A DNA stretch of 64,000 bases from Aggregatilinea lenta (GTDB lineage Bacteria; Chloroflexota; Anaerolineae; Aggregatilineales; Aggregatilineaceae), in the NCBI RefSeq assembly GCF_003569045.1, contig NZ_BFCB01000002.1:1283506-1347505 (forward strand), given 5' to 3'. Shown in pieces: positions 43,835 to 52,450 of the stretch. The translations under genes and the position numbers were made by a program. The notes beneath the pieces were generated by a model. The model was not told the DNA's origin. It saw nothing but the letters and a program-made list of their open reading frames with translations, and searched no databases. How positions within the stretch are numbered: position 1 is the stretch's first letter; each line of letters starts with the position of its first letter.

Positions 43835-45727
43835 ATGGCTGAATACGCACCGCTGCCACACATTCAGGACATCCTCAACAACCTGCCGACCGGGCCGGGC
43901 GTCTACCAGATGTTCGACCCGACCGGCACGATCATCTACGTGGGCAAGGCCAAGAACCTGCGCAACCGCGTGCGCAGCTACTTCCAGCCGAGCAACCTCG
44001 ACCCGAAGGTACTGCGCATCCGCCACGACGCCGCCGACATCCAGTTCATCCTGACCGGCGACGAGCTGAAGGCGCTGATCACCGAGGCGGAGCTGATCCG
44101 GGTTCACAAGCCGCGCTACAACATCCTGCTCAAGGACGACAAGCACTACCCGTACATTCGCGTGCGGACCGGCGATCCGTTCCCGACCGTCGAGATGACG
44201 CGCCGCATCGACCGGCACGACGGTCACCGCTACTTCGGGCCGTTCACGTCGGCGGGCGGGGTGCGGGAAACGCTCGACGTGCTGCGCCGCGCCTTCCCGT
44301 ACCTGACCTGCGACCGCGAAATCACGGGGCACGATCCGCGTGCGTGCCTCTATTACGACATCAAATTGTGCGGCGGGCCATGCATCGGCGCGCAGACGCA
44401 GGCCGAGTACCGCGAGAACATCAACGGGCTGATCCGCGTGCTGGACGGCCACGCCGACAGCGTGCTGAGCGATTTACGGCAGCGTATGGATGAAGCCGCC
44501 GAGTCGCTGGACTTCGAGCGGGCGGCGATCTTGCGCGACCGGCTGCGCGTCGTGGCGCAGATCTCGTCGCGACAGCGGCTGGTGTCGGACGTCAACGCCG
44601 ACCAGGACGTGATCGCGTTCGCGCAGGAGGGCAGCGACGCCTGCGTGCAGATGTTCCTGATCCGCAACGGGCGGCTGGTAGGCAGCGAATATTTCGTGCT
44701 GGAAGGCACGGAAGACGAAAACGCGCAGGAGATCGTGGAGAACTTCCTGACGCAGTTTTACGAGGAGGCGAGCGATATCCCGCGCGAGGTGGTGCTGCCG
44801 CACGAGGTCGAGGAGGCACGCATCATCGAGCAGTGGCTGCGCGATAAGCGCGGCGGCAAGAAGGTCAAGCTGACCGTGCCTCAGCGCGGCAACAAGCACG
44901 AGCTGGTGGAGCTGGCCACGCAGACCGCGACCGAAAAGCTGAACATCCTGCGCTCGCAGTGGGCGACGGATACGGTCAAGCAGGAAACGGCCCTGCGCGA
45001 GATCCAGGAGGCACTGAAGCTGCCCAAGCCGCCTAACCGAATCGAGTGCTTCGACATCAGCACGACGCAGGGAACGGCCATCGTCGCCAGCCGCGTGGTG
45101 TTCGTGCAGGGTGTGCCGCGCAAGAGCGAATACCGCCGCTTCAACATCAACACCGTGATGCACGAAGGCTCGGACGACTACCAGTCGATGCGCGAGGCCC
45201 TCACGCGCCGCTTCCGGCGCTACGTGGATGCCATCGAAAACCCGACCGCGACCGCGCCGGGCAAGGCCGACCGTGAAGAAACGTGGCGCCTGCTGCCAGA
45301 CCTGTTGATCATCGACGGCGGCAAGGGGCAGTTGGGCGTGGCGGTCGAGGTGCTGGCGGCGTTCGGGCTGACGGAGCGCGTGCCGGTGACGGGTCTCGCC
45401 AAGCAGTTCGAGGAGCTGTATTTGCCGGAGCGCACGACTCCGGTGGTGCTGCCGCGCCGCAGCGAGGGGCTGTACCTCGTGCAGCGTGTGCGCGACGAGG
45501 CGCACCGCTTCGCCATCACCAGTCACCGTGCACGCCGGACCAAGGCGGGCCTCGCCAGCCAGCTCGAAGTCGTGCCGGGCATCGGTCCCGCGCGGCGCAA
45601 GGCCCTGCTGCGCGCGTTCAATAAGGACATCGAAGCGATCCGGCAGGCCAGCATCGAGCAGCTCGTCGCCGTGCCGGGCATCACGCGCGAGATCGCGGAA
45701 AATATCAAGGCCGCGCTGGGCGGGTAG
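43835..45727 (+). CDS. uvrC: excinuclease ABC subunit C
   Basis: Dual-incision nuclease of nucleotide excision repair. It has 630 residues. N-terminal GIY-YIG domain (GPGVYQMFDPTGTIIYVGKAKNLRNRV), a cysteine cluster segment (DPRACLYYDIKLCGGPCIG), a UVR domain (about 210-235, LRQRMDEAAESLDFERAAILRD), the RNase H-like second nuclease domain (IECFDISTTQGTAIVAS, LLIIDGGKGQLGVA) and C-terminal helix-hairpin-helix motifs (VVPGIGPARRKALL, AVPGITREIAENI). Length and order are standard. It stands alone between repeat-rich gaps. Confidence 0.98.
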   Translation: MAEYAPLPHIQDILNNLPTGPGVYQMFDPTGTIIYVGKAKNLRNRVRSYFQPSNLDPKVLRIRHDAADIQFILTGDELKALITEAELIRVHKPRYNILLKDDKHYPYIRVRTGDPFPTVEMTRRIDRHDGHRYFGPFTSAGGVRETLDVLRRAFPYLTCDREITGHDPRACLYYDIKLCGGPCIGAQTQAEYRENINGLIRVLDGHADSVLSDLRQRMDEAAESLDFERAAILRDRLRVVAQISSRQRLVSDVNADQDVIAFAQEGSDACVQMFLIRNGRLVGSEYFVLEGTEDENAQEIVENFLTQFYEEASDIPREVVLPHEVEEARIIEQWLRDKRGGKKVKLTVPQRGNKHELVELATQTATEKLNILRSQWATDTVKQETALREIQEALKLPKPPNRIECFDISTTQGTAIVASRVVFVQGVPRKSEYRRFNINTVMHEGSDDYQSMREALTRRFRRYVDAIENPTATAPGKADREETWRLLPDLLIIDGGKGQLGVAVEVLAAFGLTERVPVTGLAKQFEELYLPERTTPVVLPRRSEGLYLVQRVRDEAHRFAITSHRARRTKAGLASQLEVVPGIGPARRKALLRAFNKDIEAIRQASIEQLVAVPGITREIAENIKAALGG

Positions 45728-45734
45728 GGGCAGT

Positions 45735-46100
45735 TGTTAGTCGATAGTTTTTAGTGGTTAGTTCGAGCAAAAATCCGGTTATCGTAGAAACCTCACCCCC
45801 GGCCCCTCTCCAATCGGATTGGAGAGGGGAGACAAGCGAATAATCCACAGGTCGTGTAGGGGCAGGTTTCTAGCCCATCGGCATTAAGCTAACGAGAAGA
45901 TGTGCTTTTTCCCCAACACGGGAGGCGCTCGGCACGGCGCGCCAAAGTCGGTAACTGTAGGGGTAGGGCTTGCCTACCCGGCTTTTCTCACAACGGGCGG
46001 GGCAAGCCCCGCCCCTACGAAAAGCACGGTCCCCGATTTTCCCCTGAGATGCGCTTAACTTAATGCGTATGGGTTTCTAACCCGCCCGGTTTTTTCGCCT
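45735..46100. repeat. long gene-free stretch packed with dispersed palindromes
   Basis: The 633-bp gap 45728-46360 has no gene. It holds GTTAG-type motifs near 45736-45765, CCCCTCTCCAAT/ATTGGAGAGGGG (45803-45829) preceded by ACCTCACCCCCGG, so in opposite orientation to the copy at 25359. GGTAGG/CCTACC lies at 45962-45978 and GGGCGGGGC-AA-GCCCCGCCC at 45995-46014, followed by CTAC. A GGGTTTCTAACCCGCCC unit lies near 46079-46095. The last 250 bases look like unique sequence with a TACAAT box at 46347-46352. Confidence 0.75.
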
Positions 46101-46360
46101 CCTATGATCCTATTGACCTCGCAAGGCGGGCCCCGTTCGTCAACCGGAAAACCGGGTAACACTTGCCCGACTCCTACCCACGGCGGCCTGCGCGCTGCCA
46201 AAAACGCGAACGTCATGCGCCCGCCCAAACCCATAAACTGATGGTTACCCTCTGAAAACCGTATTTTTGGCCGTTAATGGTGAGCCGATACCGGCGAAAT
46301 ACTGAATTTAGCCCCTGAGATGGATGGTCCCTCGCGGCGAAGCATGTACAATAGATGACT

Positions 46361-47905
46361 ATGGCTAAATTTAAGACGGCGTTCGGCGAGCGCGAAGAGC
46401 AAAGCATCAACTGGTTTCTGCTGGTCGTGACGACCTCAGCAATCGTACTGTTCTGTCTGCTGCTCTACGTGCTGGTCGGGCCGCTGCTATTCGACACCGA
46501 CCCGCAGATCATCATCGAGCCATATTCGTCCCCGACGGCGGTCGCGCAAACCGCCCCGACGCAGACCCCGCAGCCGACCGCCATCACACCGCCGACCACC
46601 GGACCCACCGCGCTGCCCGTGCCGCAGGGCGCGATCACCGCGCAGACGGCAGGCTCCGTCACGACGCTGATCCAGATCGCGGATCAAAACAGCTCGGTGA
46701 GCAGCGTCGCATTCAGCCCGGATGGCACGCTGCTGGCCTCCGGTGCACTGAACGGCGCGGTCCGGCTGTGGAACGCATCCACGGGCGCGCTGGCCGCCGA
46801 GCTGCCGGATACGGGCAACCGGACCAACAGCGTCGCTTTCAGCGCGGACGGTCAATGGCTGGCGGCAGGCGGCAACGACAGCGTGGTGCGGCTGTGGAAT
46901 GTCGCCACACGCCAGGCCGTGCAGTCCTTTGACGGGCCGCAGGGCGCGATCAACGCGGTCGCGTTCAGCGCACAGGGTAATTTGCTGGTTGCGGGCAGCG
47001 ATGACGGCAACGTTTACCTGTGGGACGTGGGCACGCGCCAGCGCATCGCAACGCTGCAAGGCCATTCGTCTTACGTGACCTCAGTGGCCTTCAGCCCTGA
47101 CGGCACGCTGCTGGCCAGCGGCAGCGAAGATGACACGATCCGGCTGTGGCGTGCGCTGACCGGCGCGGAAGAGCGCATCGTGACCGGGCACGAGGGCAAC
47201 GTCACGGACGTGGCGTTCAGTCCCGATGGCACGCTGCTGGCGTCGGTGGGCGCGGATCGCACCGTACGCGTGTGGGACGTGGCGACCGGCAGCCCGCTGA
47301 CCACGCTCGACGGCTATTCGGAGAACCTGTACGCGGTCGCGTTCAGCCCGGACGGATCACTGCTGGCGTCGGCGGCGGGTGGTATCGACGACAACGCCGT
47401 GCGACTGTGGAGCATCGCGTCGCAGAGCGAGGCGCAGCGCATCGTCACCGAAGGCCCGGCGGAGACGGTCGCGTTCAGCCCGAACGGGCAGTTGATGGCC
47501 GTGGGCGGCGATCCGGCCTTCCTGACGCTGTACGGCCTCAGCGGGGACGCGGCGGTCCCGGCGGAGGGCGCGACGCAGACCTTCATGCCACCGCCGGAGC
47601 AGCTCCCGACCGGCGCGGGCGAGGTCGCGCCGCAGCCGACGACCGTTCAGGACACGTCCGGCACGACGACCGGCGCGAACTGCGTCCTGACCACCAGCCT
47701 GGGCCAGATCAATGTGCGCTCCGGGCCAGGGGTCGATTACGAGGCGCTGTCGGCGCTGGAGCAGGGCGAGACGGTGCAGGTCAACGGTTGGGCACAGGAT
47801 GCGGATTTATTCACATGGTGGCAGTTGTCCAGTGGCGGCTGGGTGCGCGGCGATATGTTCGTGGAGATCCCGTCCGCCTGCTTCGAGATCCCGCCCGTGC
47901 AGTGA
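46361..47905 (+). CDS. membrane-anchored WD40 repeat protein with C-terminal SH3b domain
   Basis: 514 residues from the ATG at 46361; an ATG at 46355 is two codons longer. A TACAAT box at 46347-46352 sits so close that the transcript may be leaderless. A short basic cytoplasmic N-terminus is followed by one helix (FLLVVTTSAIVLFCLLLYVLV), a Pro/Thr-rich spacer and about seven WD40 repeats (about 105-390; VAFSPDGTLLASGS, VRLWNVAT). The C-terminus is an SH3b-type domain (about 430-500; INVRSGPGVDYEALSAL, GWVRGDMF). The propeller would face outside. Partner unknown; domain style resembles the protein at 41661 but without heme motif. Confidence 0.85.
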   Translation: MAKFKTAFGEREEQSINWFLLVVTTSAIVLFCLLLYVLVGPLLFDTDPQIIIEPYSSPTAVAQTAPTQTPQPTAITPPTTGPTALPVPQGAITAQTAGSVTTLIQIADQNSSVSSVAFSPDGTLLASGALNGAVRLWNASTGALAAELPDTGNRTNSVAFSADGQWLAAGGNDSVVRLWNVATRQAVQSFDGPQGAINAVAFSAQGNLLVAGSDDGNVYLWDVGTRQRIATLQGHSSYVTSVAFSPDGTLLASGSEDDTIRLWRALTGAEERIVTGHEGNVTDVAFSPDGTLLASVGADRTVRVWDVATGSPLTTLDGYSENLYAVAFSPDGSLLASAAGGIDDNAVRLWSIASQSEAQRIVTEGPAETVAFSPNGQLMAVGGDPAFLTLYGLSGDAAVPAEGATQTFMPPPEQLPTGAGEVAPQPTTVQDTSGTTTGANCVLTTSLGQINVRSGPGVDYEALSALEQGETVQVNGWAQDADLFTWWQLSSGGWVRGDMFVEIPSACFEIPPVQ

Positions 47906-47946
47906 TGCGGCGATTAGCGGCTAGCCGTGATCGAGGACGATAGCGG

Positions 47947-48480
47947 ATGCTGCTTTCATATCGGAAGTTCATTATTGGTGCTGTCGCTCTCATTTGTTTT
48001 GGGTATGGTGTTGTCATCATATCCGGTTATACCCTGGCGCAGCTCTGGCACCAGATCGTTGAGGGAGAATTTCATATTTATTACTCCGGCGATCTTCAAA
48101 ATGACATGCGAGGCACGATTGCCTTCAACCCCTGTCACGGAGAGCAACCCTCAACCTCGGTTATATGGTTTTCTGATCGGGAAACGAATAGCTACATGAC
48201 TTTGACGCTGCCTGCTGGCATCTCTTCTGGAACGTATCCGATAGGGGACGCGAGCTACCTGGCCGGGATGCTCTATCAGGACGAGGAAGTGTACAGTTTT
48301 AGTGGGCGGAATCTGATTTCAGGCCAGATTGATATCGAGGCCTTGCCGAAACAAAACGGACAAAACACTCGGGGTCATTTTGAGGCACGTATCCAACTGG
48401 TTTCAGGTGAAACCTTGGATATCGACGGTCAATTTGATTTTAGAGCGGATACTGACTTTGGATATGACTGTATAGATTGA
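47947..48480 (+). CDS. hypothetical protein with N-terminal membrane anchor
   Basis: 177 residues. An N-terminal hydrophobic segment (FIIGAVALICFGYGVVIISGY) may be a signal anchor; the rest is predicted beta-rich and soluble (YYSGDLQNDMRGTIAFNPC, SYMTLTLPAGISSGTYPIGD). A Cys pair (in FNPCHGE and the C-terminal YDCID) could form a disulfide outside the cell. The DNA is visibly less GC-rich than its neighbours, which hints at later acquisition. No family recognised. Confidence 0.6.
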   Translation: MLLSYRKFIIGAVALICFGYGVVIISGYTLAQLWHQIVEGEFHIYYSGDLQNDMRGTIAFNPCHGEQPSTSVIWFSDRETNSYMTLTLPAGISSGTYPIGDASYLAGMLYQDEEVYSFSGRNLISGQIDIEALPKQNGQNTRGHFEARIQLVSGETLDIDGQFDFRADTDFGYDCID

Positions 48481-48514
48481 TTCCCCTCCAGAGCGTTTTT
48501 TAAGGAGAAGTTCA

Positions 48515-49510
48515 ATGGAGAACCGGGCACGTTGGGGCATTTTGAGCACCGCCCTGCACGCGAAGAACCTCGTCATTCCCGCAATGCACGAAGCGCCGAA
48601 CGCCACACCCGCCGCCGTCGCCAGCCGGGACGCGGCGCGCGCCCGCGCCTATGCCGATGAACTGAACATCCCCACCAGCTACGGCAGCTATGAGGACCTG
48701 CTGGCCGACCCTGGCATCGATGCGGTGTACATCCCGCTGCCGAATCACATGCACAAGGAATGGGCCATCCGCGCGGCGCAGGCGGGCAAACATGTGCTGT
48801 GCGAAAAACCGATTGCACTCAACGCGGCGGAAGCCGAGGAAATGGCGCGGGCGTTCGAGGGCACAGGGCTGAAGCTGGCCGAGGCGTTCCAGTGGCGGCA
48901 CCATCCCCAGGCGATCCGGGCGCGCGAGATGCTGCGCGAGGGCGCCATCGGGCCGTTGAACTTCATCAGTGCGGAATTCAGCATCACGTTCGACGATCCC
49001 TCCAACATCCGCGCCAGGCCGGAGACGGGCGGCGGATCGCTGTATGATGTGGGCTGCTACCCGGTCTCGCTGACGCGCTTCATGGCCGGGGAGCCGCTGG
49101 CGGTGACGGCGCAGATCCGCTGGAACGCGCTGGGCGTGGACGATCTGGTCGTCGCTACGCTGGAATACCCCGGCGGCGTGCTGGCGCAGATCGCGTGCGG
49201 CTTCACGCTGCCCTGGCGCGACACGTACGAGATCGTCGGGCCGCTGGGCGCGCTGGAAGTGCACCGCGCCTATAACCCGCAGGCCGACCATCCCGGCCAG
49301 ATCTTCCGCACCGGGGAGCGCAAGCAGCGCGTGGAGACGATCAACCTGGAGGCGGTGAACTCGTACATGCTGATGATCCGCGACTTCAGCGCGGCGGTGC
49401 TGGATGGCACGCCTGCGCTGTACGGTCCGCAGGACGCGGTGAACAACATGCGCGTGATTGACGCGATTTTCCGGTCGGCGCGCGAAGGCGTGCGCGTCGA
49501 GCTTTCGTAA
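48515..49510 (+). CDS. Gfo/Idh/MocA-family oxidoreductase, copy 1
   Basis: NAD(P)-dependent oxidoreductase of 331 residues. N-terminal Rossmann fold (RWGILSTALHAKNLVIPAM), VASRDAARARAYADEL, the conserved EKPI segment (HVLCEKPIALNAAEAEEMA) and the C-terminal alpha/beta domain (GGGSLYDVGCYPVSLTRFMAGEP). AAGGAG precedes the ATG. The GGGxLxDxGCYPV motif is shared with trans-1,2-dihydrobenzene-1,2-diol dehydrogenase-like and glucose-fructose oxidoreductase-like members; the sugar or polyol substrate is unknown. A close paralogue follows after 32 bp. Confidence 0.9.
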   Translation: MENRARWGILSTALHAKNLVIPAMHEAPNATPAAVASRDAARARAYADELNIPTSYGSYEDLLADPGIDAVYIPLPNHMHKEWAIRAAQAGKHVLCEKPIALNAAEAEEMARAFEGTGLKLAEAFQWRHHPQAIRAREMLREGAIGPLNFISAEFSITFDDPSNIRARPETGGGSLYDVGCYPVSLTRFMAGEPLAVTAQIRWNALGVDDLVVATLEYPGGVLAQIACGFTLPWRDTYEIVGPLGALEVHRAYNPQADHPGQIFRTGERKQRVETINLEAVNSYMLMIRDFSAAVLDGTPALYGPQDAVNNMRVIDAIFRSAREGVRVELS

Positions 49511-49542
49511 GCCCGTCGAGGCGATTAAGGGAGGGACAACTC

Positions 49543-50538
49543 ATGGCAGACAAAGTACGGTGGGGCGTGCTCAGCACGGCAGGCCACGCCAGGAATACGG
49601 TGATTCCCGCGATTCAGGCGGCCAGTAACGCGGAAGTGGTTGGCGTGGCGAGCCGCGACAAGGACCGGGCGCGTGTGTTCGCGGACCGGCTCGGCATTCC
49701 CAACGCGTACGGCAGCTACGAGGATCTGCTGGCCGATCCGAGCATCGAGGCGATCTACATCCCGCTGCCGAACCACATGCACAAGCCCTGGTCGATCCGC
49801 GCGGCGGAAGCGGGCAAGCACGTCCTGTGCGAAAAGCCGATCGCGCTGAACGCAGCGGAAGCGGAAGAAATGGTGCAGGTGTTCGCGGACGCGGGCCTCA
49901 AGCTGGCCGAGGCGTTTCAGTGGCGGCACCATCCGCAAGGGCTGCAACTGCGCGAGATGGTGCGCGGCGGCGCGATCGGTGAGATGAAGCTGATCGACGC
50001 CGGGTTCAGCTTCATGCTGACCGAGTCGGGTAACGTGCGGTGGGACCCGGCGATGGGCGGCGGCGCGCTGTACGACGTCGGCTGCTACCCCATCTCGTTC
50101 ACGCGCTTCATCGCCGAGGCGGAGCCGCTGGCCGTCACGGCGCAGATTCACTGGCATCCATCCGGCATCGACGATCTGGCGGTCGCCACGATGGAGTTCC
50201 CTGGCGGCGTGCTGGCGCACATCAACTGCTCGTTCGCGCTGCCACTGCGCCGCTACTACGAGGTGGTGGGCACGGAAGGCTCGATTGCGGCCAACCACAC
50301 CTATAACCCCAAGGGCGATATCCCGGTGGAACTGGTGAAGCTCGGCCCGGATCGCATCGCGCAGGAGCGCATCGCACTGCCGCCGCAGAACTCGTACGTG
50401 CTGATGGCCGAGGACTTTGGCCGGGCGGTGCGTGGCGAGGCCGAGCTGCGCTACCCGCCGGAGGACGCGGTGAAGAATATGCGCGTGATTGACGCGATCT
50501 TCCAGTCTGCGCGCGAGGGTGTGCGCGTCGAGCTGTAG
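49543..50538 (+). CDS. Gfo/Idh/MocA-family oxidoreductase, copy 2
   Basis: Tandem paralogue of the preceding gene with exactly the same length (331 residues) and near-identical segments: RWGVLSTAGHARNTVIPAI, YGSYEDLLADPSIEAIYIPLPNHMHK, HVLCEKPIALNAAEAEEM, AEAFQWRHHPQ and GGGALYDVGCYPISFTRF. GGGAGG precedes the ATG. The pair clearly arose by duplication; differences are spread through the C-terminal domain, so they may act on different substrates or as a heteromer. Downstream is repeat-rich DNA before rsmH. Confidence 0.9.
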   Translation: MADKVRWGVLSTAGHARNTVIPAIQAASNAEVVGVASRDKDRARVFADRLGIPNAYGSYEDLLADPSIEAIYIPLPNHMHKPWSIRAAEAGKHVLCEKPIALNAAEAEEMVQVFADAGLKLAEAFQWRHHPQGLQLREMVRGGAIGEMKLIDAGFSFMLTESGNVRWDPAMGGGALYDVGCYPISFTRFIAEAEPLAVTAQIHWHPSGIDDLAVATMEFPGGVLAHINCSFALPLRRYYEVVGTEGSIAANHTYNPKGDIPVELVKLGPDRIAQERIALPPQNSYVLMAEDFGRAVRGEAELRYPPEDAVKNMRVIDAIFQSAREGVRVEL

Positions 50539-50582
50539 CAGCCGGCACAGGTAGACACGGGTTCGCGCCGGTGCGGGACGTA

Positions 50583-50730
50583 ACGCCTGCCCCCATCCCT
50601 CCTTGTGGGAGAAGGGCTGGGGACGGGGGGTTCTCAAACGGCTTCTCAATAATCCAGTCTTGTAGGGGGCAGGTGTGCAGCCTGCCCTGTTTCTTTAATA
50701 GACACAAGGCGGATCAAGCTCCGCCCGGTC
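50583..50730. repeat. dispersed repeat cluster upstream of rsmH
   Basis: The 302-bp gap 50539-50840 contains a TCCCTCCTTGTGGGAGAAGGG-like unit near 50596, a GGGGGCAGGT...GCCTGCCCT hairpin (about 50664-50690) and a GGCGGATCAAGCTCCGCCC variant (about 50709-50727) of the GGGCGGAGC-AA unit. No gene is visible. mraZ, which often precedes rsmH, is not here. Confidence 0.65.
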
Positions 50731-50840
50731 GAATTTCAGAAATCAGTCGTAGAAACCCTTAATATTTATGCGCAGATATGCCATAATGGGCGCTCGGTTC
50801 GGCCATTCGATGATGGCTGCTGTGTGGAGAGGATTTGCCT

Positions 50841-51806
50841 GTGAAGCGCACTGATGCGCCCCATGTTCCCGTGCTGCTGGATGCGGTGCTCGACGGCCTG
50901 CGCGTCGAGGCGCTGCCCGGCGGGCTGTTCGTGGACGGGACGCTCGGCGCGGGCGGCCACGCGGAGGCAATCCTGACCGCTGCTCCGGACGCCCGCCTGC
51001 TCGGCTTCGACCGCGACCCGGTCGCGTTGGCGCTGGCGGCGCAACGCCTCGCGCCGTTCGGGGCGCGCGCCGCGACCCGCCACGCCAGCTATACGGAAAT
51101 GGGTGCGCTGGTCCCCGCGTGGAGCGGCGGCGAGGGCGTGGACGGCATCCTGCTCGACCTGGGCATCTCGTCGATGCAGATCGACGACCCGGCGCGCGGC
51201 TTCGCCTTCATGCAGGAAGGCCCGCTCGACATGCGCTTCGATCCGGCGTCGGGCGGCACGAGCGCCGCCGACATCGTGAACACCTGGGATCCCGACGAGA
51301 TCGCGGACATCCTGTTCCAGTACGGCGAGGAACGCAACAGCCGCCGCATCGCGCGGGCGATCGTGGCCGCGCGTCCGCTGACCACCACGCGCGGTCTGGC
51401 CGAGGTCGTCGCCAGCGCGCAGCACGGCCCGCGCCAGAAGATCCACCCGGCGACGCGCACCTTCCAGGCGCTGCGCATCGCGGTCAACGACGAGCTGGGC
51501 GCGGTCGAGCGCGTGCTGCCGGTCGCCATCGACCTGCTGAAGCCGGGCGCACGGTTGGCCGTGATCGGCTTTCACAGCCTGGAGGATCGCATCGTCAAGC
51601 AGACGTTCAAGCTGGAAGCGACGGACTGTATCTGCCCGCCGCACCAACCGGTATGCACCTGCGACCACCGCGCGCGCGTCCGGCTGGTCACGCGCAAGCC
51701 AATCGAGGCCAGCGATGCCGAGATCGCGCAGAACCCGCGCAGCCGCAGCGCCCGCCTGCGGATCGTCGAGCGCCTCACTGCACCGGATTTCCCATCTTCG
51801 GAATAG
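50841..51806 (+). CDS. rsmH: 16S rRNA (cytosine-1402 N4) methyltransferase
   Basis: SAM-dependent methyltransferase acting on C1402 in the ribosomal P site. It has 321 residues from the GTG at 50841, seven bases after AGAGGA; a TTG at 50835 is too close to that site. N-terminal HVPVLLDAVLDGL, SAM loop DGTLGAGGHAEAIL, FDRDPVALALA, the LDLGISSMQIDDPARGFAF segment and RMFQALRIAVNDELG-like TFQALRIAVNDELGAVE are present. It opens the plus-strand half of the dcw cluster. Confidence 0.97.
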   Translation: MKRTDAPHVPVLLDAVLDGLRVEALPGGLFVDGTLGAGGHAEAILTAAPDARLLGFDRDPVALALAAQRLAPFGARAATRHASYTEMGALVPAWSGGEGVDGILLDLGISSMQIDDPARGFAFMQEGPLDMRFDPASGGTSAADIVNTWDPDEIADILFQYGEERNSRRIARAIVAARPLTTTRGLAEVVASAQHGPRQKIHPATRTFQALRIAVNDELGAVERVLPVAIDLLKPGARLAVIGFHSLEDRIVKQTFKLEATDCICPPHQPVCTCDHRARVRLVTRKPIEASDAEIAQNPRSRSARLRIVERLTAPDFPSSE

Positions 51807-51927
51807 TGTATAATTCACCGTATTCACCGTATACTCAATAAACGTTCATGCCATCTTGCCGAATACGAACAGATCGGTGAAGGTCGCTATTAACTTTGGG
51901 TGAGAAGCGGAACGCTGCCGCAAGCTT

Positions 51928-52413
51928 ATGAGCCGTCAAAATCGCCCGCCGTCCTGGCTGGAGCACACGTTGCAAAACCGGCCCGGACGCAACCAGACGC
52001 AGTTCGTCACCACCATCACGCTGATCGTCATCATCGGAGTCATGATCGGTGCGCTGTACCTGATCCAAACCACCACCACGACCACGACCGCGCGCGTGCT
52101 CAGCCAGATGGGCGACCAGCGCGACCGGCTGGAACGGGAGAACGAACGGCTGCGCGTGGAAATCGCGGATCTCGAAAGTTTGCCGCTGCGCATGACGCGC
52201 GCCGCCGAAATGGGGTTCCGCGAAGCGAACCCGGACGACATTCAGTACATTGTCGTGGAGGGCTACCGCTACAATCGCCCAGTGGTGACGGCGACGCCGA
52301 CCCCTACCCCCACGCCCGTTGCGCCGGAATATGCGGATACGTTCGAAGGATGGCTGCAAAAGCAGTGGGACGCACTTAAAGCTCAGTTCGACCAATGGCG
52401 CAGCGGTGACTAG
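51928..52413 (+). CDS. FtsL/DivIC-type division protein
   Basis: 161 residues. A polar N-terminus of about 28 residues precedes one membrane helix (FVTTITLIVIIGVMIGALYLI), a threonine run (TTTTTTT) and a heptad-rich coiled coil (LSQMGDQRDRLERENERLRVEIADLESL). The extracytoplasmic C-terminus has a Thr-Pro repeat and a Trp-rich end. This is the topology of FtsL/FtsB/DivIC, and the position between rsmH and the PBP gene is that of ftsL. Sequence conservation in this family is low, so the call rests on topology and context. Confidence 0.8.
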   Translation: MSRQNRPPSWLEHTLQNRPGRNQTQFVTTITLIVIIGVMIGALYLIQTTTTTTTARVLSQMGDQRDRLERENERLRVEIADLESLPLRMTRAAEMGFREANPDDIQYIVVEGYRYNRPVVTATPTPTPTPVAPEYADTFEGWLQKQWDALKAQFDQWRSGD

Positions 52414-52450
52414 GCCCGCCGCCCTGGACTAGCGATTAAGGACGAGAGCC

